Part shown: positions 13,485-24,784 of the stretch, one piece after another
Numbering within the stretch: position 1 is the stretch's first letter
Layout: each line of letters begins with the position of its first letter
Source of the DNA: Tenodera sinensis
Lineage: Eukaryota; Arthropoda; Insecta; Mantodea; Mantidae
Reading direction: 5' to 3'
Length of the DNA: 64,000 nt
Assembly (NCBI GenBank): GCA_030765045.1
Contig: CM060961.1
Coordinates: 137,153,064-137,217,063 of the forward strand
Position numbers and translations under genes: made by a program
The notes under the pieces: generated by a model
The model's input: the letters and a program-made list of their open reading frames with translations, nothing else
What the model was told of the DNA's origin: nothing
The model's database searches: none

Positions 13485-14345
13485 CAGATATCCCATTGTA
13501 TTGTATTCCACCCAAAAATTCGATTTTAAGATTTCCCCGAAAATATACGTTTTGAGACTCCCTGAATTTAAAAAAAAAAAAACAAAAAAACAAAAAAACC
13601 ATCTTTAGAAAAAGGTCCACGCGCGCGTGTGTCTGTGTCTCAGTCTGTGGACAGCATAACTCAAAAACGAAAAGTCGGTTAAAAACCAAAGTTGATATTT
13701 AAGTTTAATGTCTTTCAAGGATGTGACACGAAGAGTTTGAAGAAAATGGCCTCACCCTAAACTATCCTTTACGTGGAAAAATGTTCCACAATTTTGATTT
13801 TCTTGAAAATGGCTCTAACGATTTTGATTAAAATGGTATATGTTTAATATATATATGTATGACAAATTAAATGTATATTTTGAATTTTCTGGCTATAGCC
13901 TACGTAGTCCTGTTTACTCTGGATGAGTTTTGAATAACTCGTAAACCGTAAGAGAGAGACAAAATCTTAATATGCAAAAACTGCAGCTCTCCATAAAACA
14001 CACAATTTATGTTCAAATAAATTTTTTTGTAGAGTGAACCATTTCGGAGATATTCCTTGTTATTTGTGTCAGTTTCGGAAAACATCTTTCCTGAAATAGA
14101 ACATCGTTATTTTTTATGTTAAACGTGCAAAGAGAACTGGATTTCAAAGCTTTAAAATATTTGACTATCACTCAAAGCCTACTGTATTCTAATATTCCCC
14201 TTGTATCTGCAAGGAAATAAGCAATAAGATAATTTGTACAAATGTTTATCTCAACTAACACGAAGAAGATATAGGTATAAGTATTTGTAAGAATGGTTAG
14301 TACAAGAGGAGAGAAAGTCATGTGAGTGCAACACATCATATTTTT
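13485..14345 (+). repeat. Family A interspersed repeat, copy 2 (most complete)
   Basis: Nearly full copy. It runs from the GTATTCCACCCAAAAATTCG block through a short CG/GT tract (13620-13640), the AAAAACGAAAAGTCGGTTAA block, CTTGAAAATGGCTCTAACG, CTCGTAAACCGTAAGAG, and a 3' part with GGTTAGTACAAGAGGAGAG. It carries the single TAA (13968-13970) that corresponds to the duplicated TAA flanking the 19924-22219 transposon, so it serves as the empty-site reference. Across the family, the motif ACTTTCTCTACT occurs near both ends in inverted orientation, which hints at a non-autonomous DNA element. Confidence 0.85.
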
Positions 14346-14760
14346 CTATTAAGATACGAAGTTTGGCCGAGAAATCAGTGTGGTTTTTGATGGGTTTTGA
14401 AACTTCCCAGAGTCTAAGCATTCTATCCTTTGAAATACTGCAAGCCTTATTTAAGATAAAACGACTACAAGAAAAATCTGAATGTCTCCCATGCTTACTA
14501 TTGAATTAATGTATACTTGCTAATTATAACTCTTACAAAGCTAAAAAGATTTAATGCGCATCTATACTTTGTTACAGTGTCGAAATCTTCAGCTGCTTCC
14601 AAGTTTTTTTTACAGATATACATATACATACTTTCAGTTATCAACATATACATAGATCCAAAACAAGGAGTTTTATAATAATCTTGTTGTCTGTGTTAGT
14701 ACATGTATTATTCAGATGAAATGAAAGTTCATATCAATCCTCAGAAACAAAAATGGGTTA
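14346..14760. other. Unassigned spacer
   Basis: AT-rich, no gene or repeat recognised. Confidence 0.4.
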
Positions 14761-14762
14761 TA

Positions 14763-16433
14763 CAGGGTGTTTATAGTAATTTACCATTTCTATTTTAACA
14801 CTAAAATTTTTTGCTTTTTGCAGATAATCTAAAGGAATGTACACACGAGAAGAAAGAATAGTTGTTGTTCCTTACCGACTGCATGGAATGATGTATGGTG
14901 AAGCGTGGGACAATTTCACGGGCAAATTTCTCAAATCAGCTCCTACCAGACACGGTACAAATTGATAGTCTTACTGACGAACAGCGAACTGGGAGACCGG
15001 TTATAGTAGATGAAACTGTGCAAAGCATTGAGGAAGCGTTACACGCAACATCAATCAGAAGACTAATGCACACACCAGTATGTGGAAAGCATTGCGATTT
15101 AAATTACACAGACGTGCCTACCACATTCAAATTGTTTATAAACTTGAAGAGAAGACTATGCCGAGATGGATTGCCTGTGCTTCGCCAAGACTTTGGGCTT
15201 CCCGTTCGCCCAATTTGACCCCGATGGACTCTCTCGCTTGGGGATTTACCAAGTCCAACGTGTATCAGATGAAAATGAATGGTCTTAAACAATTGAAAAA
15301 CGGCATTTTTGCCGCTGCGGAGAAGATAATGCCACACATGTTAGCAAGGGTGTTTCGGCCTATGTGCTTAGATTTGCAGGGTCATCACTAAAGGCCGGAG
15401 GGATGTGCGATCGCATGCGATACAGGTCAGCTGGACCCAAAGTATGAATGACGTCTAAAGTAGAGCACGGTCATCAAATTTGCAAACAAATGCCACTAGA
15501 AGCAAGAGTCGAAAAAAACGTACCGTGGTACTCTGTGAACTAGTAAAGCATTGCCTTGCAAGTGTATGTAGACGACAATAATTACAAAATAGAAGCCGTC
15601 ACATATTATGTGGTGCATTACAATGAAATTGTAAATGTTATTAGCATTCTATGCGATGCAGATTCATCTGCTATGGTAACCGCAAAGTCTCTGATATCGC
15701 ATGAACTATCTGAAAATCTTCAGTTCATATCCAACAATTTTGCAGTGTTGCCCAAAGCTAATAAACAATAGAAAAAAAATCTGGTTTGGAAATGCCCAAA
15801 ATCATAAGCGTAATATAAGACAGCTAATTCAATTAACAGCACACCTCTTGTGCCAGGTATCGAAAATGTGAAAAGTAAATTCCAGGAAGTTCGTTCCAAA
15901 CAAAAATATTGGTTACCAAGCTATATGTGAAATTTTAAAAAATCAGTAAGAAGAAGAACGCGCCAGACGACAAAACATTTGGACCTCTGATATCGTGTGA
16001 CGTAGAAAGAAATTTTTAACTGTTTAAAAACTGTTTCAGTGATAGGCGTTGAAATTTCATATTTAATAATTTACGGATGTACATTTTAACCTAGTGTAAT
16101 GCACTCTGTGACAATAGTTAATAAATAATAGCATGTATAAACGCTTAAGTGAAACTCCAAAATGCATAGTGTATGATGCTTGTAGGTTGTCCGCAGTGAG
16201 GCGGTTTTCATGGTCAGGCTGTACCTACCTGCAGTTGTTTACATGCGCGAGCTATAACAGTGAAGTTCATGTGCAGTATACCTATGGAAAAACGCATATG
16301 CCCCCCGACCTTTAGTAATCATCTTGAAATGTATTGAATTTCTGTTAAAAAGGACTAAATGTATGTTCATGTTGTTTACAGTCTATATAAAGTGTTTAAA
16401 TGGAAAATGTTAAGAGACTTTATAAACACTCCA
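14763..16433 (+). mobile_element. Decayed mariner-like DNA transposon with TIRs and TA ends
   Basis: The left end reads TA then CAGGGTGTTTATAGTAA. The right end, read in reverse, gives TA then a GGAGTGTTTATAAAGTC-type sequence, so the two form short inverted repeats flanked by TA at 14761-14762 and 16434-16435. The left third carries a broken transposase. The remaining kilobase (15430-16430) has no recognisable coding sequence and may include later insertions. Confidence 0.7.
14837..15420 (+). pseudogene. Mariner-like transposase remnant
   Basis: Frames switch several times. From ATG 14837 the translation starts MYTREERIVVV, like the N-terminal helix-turn-helix start of this transposase group. 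A second frame gives RTGRPVIVDETVQSIEEA and then a frame-shifted helix-turn-helix-like segment. A third gives PRLWASRSPNLTPMDSLAWG, which corresponds to the RSPDLTPxDxFLWG block carrying the last catalytic acid, followed by EKIMPHMLARVFRP near the C-terminus. The central part with the first two catalytic aspartates is missing, so it cannot be active. Closely similar blocks are known from IS630/Tc1/mariner transposases of insects. Confidence 0.75.
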
Positions 16434-16885
16434 TATTTAAAATGGAACATTTGTACGTTAGCTCTTTCTAAAAGCGGGAAAAAATTCAACTGAGTGCTTT
16501 TATTACATTTCTGTAAATTATTAGGTGGATTACAGAATGTACTGAAAAGCCAGTTTAATAATCTCTTTCCATCACTTAACGCGTTCGCAACTTTAATACG
16601 CAGAAGTCATTCTGAAAGGTACAATTACAACAGATTTAAAGCCATTGTACGTAAACCAAGGGAGAGAGGCAGGCAGATAAACTGCTCGTGTTTGATTACG
16701 ATTATACCTACAGAAACAGGTTATAGAGAAACAGATTTAAAAGAAACCTGTAGTTAATTTTAAACTTTATTGGTAGACTTTCTGTTAAATGCCCCTTGGG
16801 AGGCGGGGGGGGGGGGGGATAGGCTATCGTCAAGTGAATAATGGCAGGTGTTTTAAACACCTTGTTTAAGAATGTGCATGATTAA
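16434..16885. other. Unassigned spacer with a poly-G run
   Basis: No gene seen. A G homopolymer of about 13 bases lies near 16805-16818. Confidence 0.5.
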
Positions 16886-16887
16886 TT

Positions 16888-17050
16888 AAAAAGTTGTCGG
16901 TCTGGGTGGCTCAGTTGGCCAATAGATCCCAAAGTCTCCAACGTTTTTAAGTATGCTTAAAAACAACAGCCCCATGTCAGTGGATTTACTGGCCTATAAA
17001 ATAACTCCTGTGGGACAAAATCCCGGCATACCAGCGGCGCCGATATCATC
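16888..17050 (+). mobile_element. Degraded tRNA-derived SINE, third type
   Basis: Starts with a tRNA-like head (GTCTGGGTGGCTCAGTTGG). The body contains ATGTCAGTGGATTTACTGGC and AACTCCTGTGGGACAAAAT. This body sequence is known to me from SINEs of several insects. The B box and part of the head are deleted. Ends are approximate. Confidence 0.6.
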
Positions 17051-17099
17051 CTAGTGATCGACAATGTTGTTAACAAACAAAACACTTTTTTCTAAATTA

Positions 17100-17812
17100 C
17101 TCAATAAGTTAGTAAATGAATGTATAAAAAACCTGTGTTGTATTAACATGACTTTCTCTACTCTTGTACAAATCTTCTTATACTTGCTAATTTTTCTAAT
17201 CTGCTTCATGTTAATCGAGACAAACATTTGCAGAAATTACCTTAAACCTAATTTTCCTGTAAATGCAAGGGGAATATGAGAATACAGTAGACAAGCGATA
17301 GTCAAATTTTTAAGAGCTGGTCACTTTGAAATTCCATTCACCTTTCCATGTCAAAGAGGTTAAAAAATCACAAAAATAAAAAGTCTGAAGCATGAAAAAT
17401 GAATAATAATGATTATCATGGAAATGGTTAGCTCCACAAAAAAATGACATAAATTGTATTTTAACAAGATCTACATTTTTGTGCTGTAAGATTTTGTCTA
17501 TCTCTTACGTCTAACGTTACGTAAGAGAACTTCTAGGGCTATTCCCAGAAATAGCATTGCATTTGTCATGAAAAGAACTTAAACATATGTAGGTATGTTA
17601 ACTAAAATCGTTTTTCAGAAACTCAACATTTTAGAATTTTTTTCATTAAAGGATAATCTGGGAAGGGGGTCTTCGTTTGGCATCCTTAGGAAATGCTGAA
17701 CTTAAATACTAAGTTTGACATTTAAGCGACTTTTTGGGTAATGCTGTTCACAGACAGGCGCATGCGCGCACACACAGGTAGTTGGGCAGACAGACATATA
17801 CACACAGACCTA
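17100..17812 (-). repeat. Family A interspersed repeat, copy 3
   Basis: Reverse-orientation copy. The 3' side lies at left (CATGACTTTCTCTACTCTTG near 17150) and the CA tract near 17765-17775. It meets copy 4 head to head at about 17813, so the two 5' ends abut. Confidence 0.75.
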
Positions 17813-18795
17813 TTTTACTTTCTCCACTACGTATAGTAAAGTGGAGGAAGTATTGTACTCCACCCAAAATTCGATGTCTAGATTTCACCCGAAATATATA
17901 TTTTGAGACCCCTTGAATCCAAAAAAGTATTTTTAGAAAAAGGTCCGTGTGTATGTATGTGTCTGTGTGTCAGTCTTTCAGACTGAAGAAAATTCCTCCA
18001 CCATAAACTACCTTTACATGGAAAACTATTTGAAAATTTTTATTTTCTTGAAAATGGCTATAACGATTCTAATTAAAATGCCGTATGTTTGAGATTTTTT
18101 GTGGCAAATGAAATGTATAATTGGCGGCGCCGTGGCCGAGCTGTTAGGACGTTTGCCTACCACCTAAGCGAGTTCGATCCCAAGGACTCGTATGGGGTAT
18201 TCATGGTGGACGAAGCGCGTCAGGGTGGGTTTTTTCGGTTTCCCCCGCCGCTCATTCCAATTGCTCCATTATCACCTTCCCAATCCTCCATTTCACCTGC
18301 ATTTCATACCATCCTCTTCCTCACTCTCATACCTGGTGCTTGGCTGACCACCCGCTTCCAGGTCTTCACTTTGTTCAGTCCATAGGTTCCCCTGCTCCCC
18401 GACAGGCATCTGGTCCTAGGCACTGCCTCGTAAGTCCTACATAAGGAGAGGGTAATCAGGTGAAGAAGAAAAAATGAAATATGTATCTTGCATTTTTTGG
18501 ATGTTCCCATGTAGTCCTATTTACTCTGGATGACTGTTGCATAACTGGTGAACTGGTAAGAAATACACCACATCTTACTATACAAAAATGTAGATCCTGC
18601 CAAAACACACAATTTAGATCTAAATAAGGTTGCTTTTGTTTGTTGTTTTTTTGGATATATTCCTTGTTATTTGTGTGAGATAATTTCTGCAAAGGTTTAT
18701 CTCAACCATCACGAAGAAGATTTATAAATAAGGGTTTGTAAGAATGGTTAGTACAAGAGTAGAGAAAGTCGTGTGAGCGCAACGCTCAGATGTTT
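17813..18795 (+). repeat. Family A interspersed repeat, copy 4, split by a SINE
   Basis: Begins with TTTTACTTTCTCCACTACG and runs through the GT tract, the CTTGAAAATGGCTATAACG block, and after the SINE (18122-18471) continues to GGTTAGTACAAGAGTAGAG. It has an internal deletion relative to copy 2 (the AAAAGTCGGTTAA part is absent). Confidence 0.82.
18122..18471 (+). mobile_element. tRNA-derived SINE, long form (copy 2), nested in family A
   Basis: The head contains GGCGGCGCCGTGGCCGAG and a GAGTTCGATCCC B box. The body and 3' part match the SINE at 13069-13435. It is flanked by AAATGAAATGTAT at 18106-18118 and the near-identical AAATGAAATATGTAT at 18472-18486. The left flank is family A sequence, so the SINE inserted into an existing family A copy. 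Confidence 0.88.
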
Positions 18796-18819
18796 TAAAA
18801 ATATTTTTATTTTATTCAA

Positions 18820-18905
18820 GGAGTGTTAAAACATGTGTTTCCGGTGAAATCTTGGTATCGAATTTTTGGGTGGAATTCTATACTTCCTCTACTTTAGGAT
18901 GGTTG
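18820..18905 (-). repeat. Family A 5' fragment, copy 5
   Basis: Short reverse-orientation piece carrying the family's first ~85 bp (AGGAAGTATAGAATTCCACC on the minus strand). Confidence 0.65.
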
Positions 18906-19365
18906 AGGGAGATTAGGGAAGTTATGACCTCGGTCGGTCACCAAGCTTTAAACAGGTTGTTGCTAGGCTCAGTTGTCACACCATTTCCCTGTAGAGTTGA
19001 AAATCTACTCTTAGCAACTATGGCTACGTTTGTGGAACTATAATTTCCATGGATAAAGATAAGAGCTTTTGAGGTTGTCGACCCATATGATACTTTTATC
19101 ACGAATATGTGTCGAAGGTTTTGTTACAGTAGGTAAGAATGAAACAATTGCTTTAATTATTAATTTTTCTATTAACAATATCTATTAGTCATATACTTAA
19201 TGCAATAATGAAGGTTTTAATGGTATACATACGAAAATGCACGAGGAACTTTGCATCTTAAAAGAAATAGGCCGTTTTATACTAAATTCATTGATTTAAT
19301 AATTTGTAAAATAACTCAATAACAAATTGAAATAAACTTGTAATTAGTAAATAGCGCTAAACATA
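18906..19365. other. Unassigned spacer
   Basis: No gene or recognisable repeat seen. Confidence 0.4.
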
Positions 19366-19499
19366 TTTTTACTTTCTCTACTGGTAAGTAGGGGAAGTAT
19401 TGTGTTCCACTCAAAAATCCGATGTCGAGATTTCACCGGAAATATGTTTTGAGACCCCCTGAATCCAAAAAAAGCATTTTTAGAAAAAGGTCCGTGTGT

Positions 19500-19582
<83 letters not shown>

Positions 19583-19923
19583 AGTCTGTCAGTCTGTGTG
19601 TCTGTCAGTCTGTGTGTTAGTCTGTGTTTTTCGTTAAAAGCTAAAATTGGTATTTAACTTTAATGTCTTTCAAGGACGCGACACGAAGATTTTGAAGAAA
19701 ATAGCCCCACGTTAAACTACCCTTTACATGGAAAATTTTTCGAAAATTTTTATTTTCTTGAAAATGGCCCTAACGATTTTGATTAAAATGCCATATGTTT
19801 TAAATATTTTTATGACAAATGAAATGTATATCTTGAATTTTCTGGCTATAGCCCCTGTAGTTGTATCTACTCTGGACGACTTTTGCATAACTGGTAAACC
19901 GTTAGATATAGACCAAATCATAA
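19366..19923 (+). repeat. Family A copy 6, left part
   Basis: Starts with TTTTTACTTTCTCTACTGG and carries the longest plus-strand GT tract of its type (19493-19580). It stops at ACCAAATCATAA where the DNA transposon begins; its right part resumes at 22220. Confidence 0.85.
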
Positions 19924-22219
19924 CACTGGTCTACAAAAATCAACTTTTTCTCTTTCACAAAAATTAAAATAACAGATTCTAAAAGTATTTTTCGTGCTGA
20001 ATTCAAATATAATTACAGTTTGTCCGCATGGGGCAGGAGTTTTGTGTGATATTCATTTGAATTTTTATAATATTCTAAACAATCCGTAACTAGCTATCTA
20101 ACTCAAAATTATAACTACCGATTCTGACTTACCTAGAAAGTGGTAGATAGTGATTTTCGGGTATATTTTGCATCTGGAACGTCTCTCATTTTAGTCCAAC
20201 AGTAGTCAGCCAGCATATTAGAACTCCACTTGCCTTGGTACCTCTTCTCTATCGTAGAAATTTGCTGACGAAAACGCTCACCGTGTTCATCGCTGACAGC
20301 TCCAAGGTTTTCGGGAAGAAGTCCAAGTGAGAGTCCAAGAAGTGAATTTTTAAAGACGTGTTGCATCCCATAGCTTTATAAGAATGCAGAAGATCAGCCA
20401 CTATGTCACGATAGTTTTTTGCTTTATGGTTTCCAAGAAAATTGCAACATAAACTTTTGAAGGACTGCCAGGCTGCTCTCTCCAGTGGATTTAACAGTCC
20501 CTCGAAATGTTCATCAGCCATTAATGATCGGATTTGTGGTCCTATAAAAACTCCTTCTTTCAATTTAGCATCACTGACTTTGGGGAATTTCGATTTCAAG
20601 TACAAGAATCCATCAGAAAGTTTATCCATAGCTTTGACGAAATTTTTCATAACTCCTAACTTAATATGCAATGGAGGTAAAAATATTTTTTCAGGATTCA
20701 CTAAAGGGACACATGCCACATTTTTCTGGCCAGGGAGAAGAGATTCACGTTTTGGCCATGACTTTCTAACGTAGTGAGACTTCTTATCTCTGCTGTCCCA
20801 CTCGCACAAAAAACAGCAAAATTTGGTGAACCCAAGTTGCAAACCAAGCAATAAAGCAATGACCTTTAAATCACCACAGATATTCCATTCATATTTTCCA
20901 TATTGTATTTTCTCTAAAATTAGTTTCATATTTTGATATGTCTCTTTCATAGCGGCATGCACTACTGGTATTGATGGAAGTTCATTGCCAATATGTAGCA
21001 GCACAGCCTTCAAACTTACTTTAGAGGAGTCTATGAACAATCGCCACTCATCTGGTCGGTGTTGATGCCCAAGAGTTTCCATAAGTGAACAAATATTATT
21101 ACACAACACAACATCATATTCTTCAGAGAAGTATTCTTTGAAAACACTATGGCGGCTACGATAACTACTTATTCTTACATCTTTTTGGAGTAAATTCCAC
21201 CCTTTGAGTCTGGAAGTTAAAACTTCAGCTTGCAGTTTAGACAGATTTAAATCCCGAATCAGGTCATTAAGGTCTTGCTGATTGGGAAAGTATGGTTCTG
21301 ATGAACAGCTACTGGCTTCATATGTAAGATCATTTTTATTTTCATCTGAATCATTTTGAGTTTCAGTTAGGTCAGAATCAGAGTTATCACTTAAGGTTGT
21401 ATCTACATATACTGGTACGGGGAACTCTTCACTGTGTAAGACAGGTCTCAATGCAGATTGCAAATTCGGATACTTAACTGTATATTTTGTTTTAGATGTG
21501 ATTCCTTTAATATTTGTCAAACAAAAATAACAGTCAGTTGAATGATCCTTCGGTTCCCTCCAAATCATGGGAATTGCAAATGGCATATGATGTGTACCAT
21601 TTTTCCACCCAGTCAGCAGTCTAACACACGAAACACAGCATATATTTGGGGCCCAGCTCTTATCAAAATCACCAACGTGACAGCCAAAGTAAAGATGATA
21701 ACACTTCTTTGCAAGTGGGGTCATATTTCGCCTCTGAGACTTGAAGGTCAGCTCACCACAAATATAGCAGACATTATCTGCATGATTTACACACTTTCTT
21801 GGCATGATGAAAACATTAAGCACTGAAATACAACATGCACAACATACACAATACACTTCTAAACAGAAAGGAAGGAAATATTTCACTAGTGAACAATGTC
21901 ACAATACTGACACATCACAATGCCAGACAGGTCTGAGCATGTCTAAACATGAATGAACATGCACAGTCTTGTCTTGTGGTGCTTCAGCGTGATATTACAA
22001 GTAATTTCAATAAATACGGCTTGAGTAAAATAGCTACATATGAGGTAAAGGTTCCTATGACAGGTCAAAGAAAACGCTAAAATCATATTTTGAAAAGTAG
22101 CTTTCACAGAAAAACTATGCCTGATGGGAAAATTCTGACTACATATCTGAATTCAGGATGAAAAAATGCACTAGATTCACTATTCAGATTTCTTGTGAAA
22201 AAGATCTTGTCTACCAGTG
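19924..22219 (-). mobile_element. 2,296-bp TIR DNA transposon, CACTGG termini, TAA target duplication
   Basis: The left end is CACTGGTCTACAAAAATC; the right end in reverse is CACTGGTAGACAAGATC. Weaker inverted similarity continues inward to about 80-100 bp (TGAATTCAAATAT near the left end against TGAATTCAGATATG near the right). TAA is duplicated at 19921-19923 and 22220-22222. The flanks join to make one continuous family A repeat, and family A copy 2 shows a single TAA at the same point. The element carries one gene on the minus strand. CACT-type ends with a 3-bp duplication resemble the CACTA/Mirage/Chapaev group, but I cannot assign the superfamily from the protein. Confidence 0.85.
20133..21805 (-). 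pseudogene. Repetitive arthropod protein of unknown function, probable transposase; one frameshift
   Basis: Starts at ATG 21805 (MPRKCVNHAD); an in-frame ATG 27 codons upstream exists, but the shorter start matches this protein type as I remember it from arthropod annotations. About 557 residues if the frame is followed across one break near 20312, where a single base is missing next to CTTCTTCCC: the first frame ends about 20 residues later, and the conserved C-terminal segment continues in the neighbouring frame to 20133. Visible features: three CxxC pairs (C13/C16, C57/C60, C92/C95) suggesting zinc binding, an acidic linker at about 140-170, FIDSSK (Asp259), GDLK (Asp312), CFLC (331-334), LPPLHIKLG (about 386-394) and a terminal DEHGER motif. 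Acidic residues plus an internal CxxC would suit a DDE-type transposase; that is inference. It sits inside the TIR element and is its only gene. Confidence 0.78.
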
Positions 22220-22570
22220 TAATATACAAAACATGTAGATCTTGCTAAAATAAGCAATTTATGTCTGAATAAATTTTCTTGTAAGGTGAACCATTTCGGA
22301 GATATTCCTTGTTATGTGTGTGAGTTTCGGAAACTTAAAGCTTTCGTGAAATGGAACATCGTTGTTCATTTTTTTATATGTTAAGCGTGCAAAGAACGGA
22401 TTCTCAAAGTTTTAAAAAATTTGACTATCGCACAAAGCCTACTGGGAAATAGCAATAAGAAAATTTCTACAAATGTTAATCTTAACATGAAGAAGATATA
22501 GGAATAAGAGTTTGTAAGAATGGTTAGTACAAGAGTAGAGAAACTCATGTGAGTGCAACACATCAGATAT
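22220..22570 (+). repeat. Family A copy 6, right part
   Basis: Resumes after the transposon with TAATATACAAAACATG and continues to the family's 3' end (GGTTAGTACAAGAGTAGAG, then GAGTGCAACACATCAGAT). Confidence 0.82.
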
Positions 22571-22876
22571 TTTTACAATAATATGCGTACTTCTATGTAG
22601 CTTTTTAACTAATAATATTAATGTATTTTGCATACGAGATTTCGTTGCTCCCCATGACTAATGTGGCCATTTTACACCAACTCATATTTCCGTTTTCCGT
22701 TCACTTTGAGTTATTATTTGATTATACAGTGCCTATCTGTTGTAATGCTTGTAAATCATCTATGTGTCAGTTTAATCATTAGGCATACATGGATGGTTTT
22801 ACATTTCGTGTATTTTATTTTCGATTTCCCATCGTTTACGTCTTTTAAGTATATTGTAACAAAATGGCAATTCGAC
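22571..22876. other. Unassigned, possibly internal retrotransposon sequence
   Basis: AT-rich with no recognisable protein. If the LTR at 22899 is a 5' LTR on the minus strand, this stretch would be its leader or a degraded internal region. Confidence 0.3.
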
Positions 22877-22877
22877 G

Positions 22878-22897
22878 AATCCCACTTCCTGACACCA
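22878..22897 (-). promoter_or_regulatory. Possible tRNA primer-binding site next to family B LTR
   Basis: One base beyond the LTR edge the minus strand reads TGGTGTCAGGAAGTGGGATT. It starts with TGG, as required for pairing with a tRNA CCA end, and resembles leader sequences of insect LTR retrotransposons. The specific tRNA is not identified. Confidence 0.5.
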
Positions 22898-22898
22898 G

Positions 22899-23517
22899 TG
22901 TAACAAAATGACAAAATCCTGTCCGTTACTTGTCTACCACCTTATCGTCTTATAAAATTGTATCATAAATACACAGTTTGCTTCTCGTCGTTAACACAGT
23001 TTCCAGTCCTTCAGGCAACTGAAAAATTTTAATTCTCATAACCTTGCTCAATCCTTTTGGTGTCTTTTTCACTTCCTCTGTCTCTCATGCACTAATTATG
23101 ACGATATAATCACCCGCGACGCTTGTTGAATCTTCTTACGACGTACCAACATGATGACACACACGCACAACTATCTTTCGCTCACTGACACACTGGCCGA
23201 CTAGTGTCCGTCACTGTAACTTCAAAAACTCATTTATCTGCTCTTTTCTGGCGTCCTTATACATTGGGGATGACATCACATGGACCTTTCTCGAGTCTGT
23301 CACACATATACTGCCGGAAATGACGCAGCTAGAAGTCTCGCGAACGTTCCCGAAACCCTTTTTGTTTCTGCCGCTTCGATTATTGACAGTCGCATACACA
23401 CAGCAGTCGTGGAGGCAATCTTACCTTGAACGTCTTTGCCCGCTCGCCGGCACGGAATGTAGTGTGAGGTAGCTTGGCCCCGTCCGTCCTTTGATGAGCG
23501 CCGAGCCTGATGTCACA
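22899..23517 (-). mobile_element. Family B LTR, copy 1
   Basis: About 619 bp. On the minus strand it begins TGTGACATCAGG and ends TTTTGTTACA, i.e. TG...CA. It contains a GTATAAGGACG TATA-like motif in the same orientation. Two further copies (about 42187 and 53010) align along their length, including the CCCCGTCCGTCCTTTG block near the LTR start and AAAACCCTTTTTGGTTCTGCC-type sequence. LTR identity is inferred from termini, TATA position and the adjacent primer-site-like sequence. Confidence 0.62.
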
Positions 23518-23939
23518 ATATATTTATGACCTTGCTTGTTGGTTTTTCATGCTAACCAATAATTCAGTACTGATTGTTTTGTGCATTTCTTGTTGGTTAA
23601 CACTTTTAAATAGGAATGGGTCTTCAATAACGTTGACTCGGGGGTGATATTTGGGATACATCTTCAATACTTTTACAGTTAAAGTTTTTCATTATTTAAA
23701 GTTGTTGCGTTTAAATTTATGGTTGATAAGGATTAGAACAGGTATGTCGGACGACTAATTTTCATAAAAGAATCGTCGTGCATTGCATCTTGAAGGCAAT
23801 GTGGACCTCAATGCCAATAGAAAATAGGAATAGAGGACAGGAGTTAACGGGGCGGGTTAAAATGAAAAACAGGCAATGGAACTCTGTGTAAATTTACTGT
23901 GCACGAGTACAAATGAAACGAACATCAATCAATTAACAT
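23518..23939. other. Unassigned spacer
   Basis: No gene or known repeat recognised. Confidence 0.4.
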
Positions 23940-24115
23940 GCATGGCACCGTTTCAGCGCACCGACTGTCCTTCAAAATAGACCCTAGGGCATCCACACAG
24001 CGTTGCCAATGATGGTGAAGGCGTTGAATGCCACGGGCATTACCATCCACGTGTTCCACTTGTCTCTGATATGCCGTTAGGATATCCTCCCTCTTTGCAA
24101 CGTTTCTCGTTGGTC
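23940..24115 (-). pseudogene. Transposase C-terminal remnant
   Basis: Minus-strand translation gives KREDILTAYQRQVEHV followed by HHHWQRCVDALGSILKDSRC. The WxRCV...G pattern is common at the C-terminus of mariner-type transposases. No catalytic part remains, and the family is a guess. Confidence 0.4.
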
Positions 24116-24784
24116 AGAATGACACTGAGTAGTATTCCGGCTACCGAGGACGGCAATTTTCACATGTGGTTACTGTTCCAATCTGCTGTAGCACGGCAAC
24201 CTCATACTCAGTGCGCTCAGTGCCGGTACACAAACCGAATTTAGTAACATGCATTATTTGGGAACATCTCTCAGTTTCTTGTCGTCTTACGGCGTCTTAA
24301 AGGGCGTGAGGAATACTTACCGAGCAATGAACTCCGACAGTTGCTATACACGATTAGAGGTGTGGCTCTGTAAGGAGGGCAAGGAATGATAGGCGTGGGG
24401 GAAGAATAGAGACATCTGGCCTGGTAAGAAAAGCTTTAGCATAGCACTTTCTTTAGATTTATCTGCAGATTCTTACTACCTGTTATGGAAAATGTTGTAA
24501 ATACTACTTGAAATAAGCAGCATTTATTGAGTTAAACGATTCTTGTTATAAGAAAAACTAACTTTATGCTTAGTATCACGAAAAACGTGTAAAGCTTTTC
24601 GTAAACATAATGTAATATTACATTGAAAAGTATAAAGACATTTAATCTTTCTACATATTCTCCCTATAATTGTTATGTAATTAAAAATCACATCAAAATA
24701 GCTTTAACATGTTTGTCTATTACGTCATACGACAATACAGTTTCTGCTTTCGAATGAAAGGTTTTCTTCTAATACGTATTGAAT
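24116..24784. other. Unassigned spacer
   Basis: No gene seen; AT-rich. Confidence 0.4.

Noticed and set aside
19422..19637. Cys/Val-rich frame
   Set aside because: Translation of the (GT)n tract in family A copy 6.
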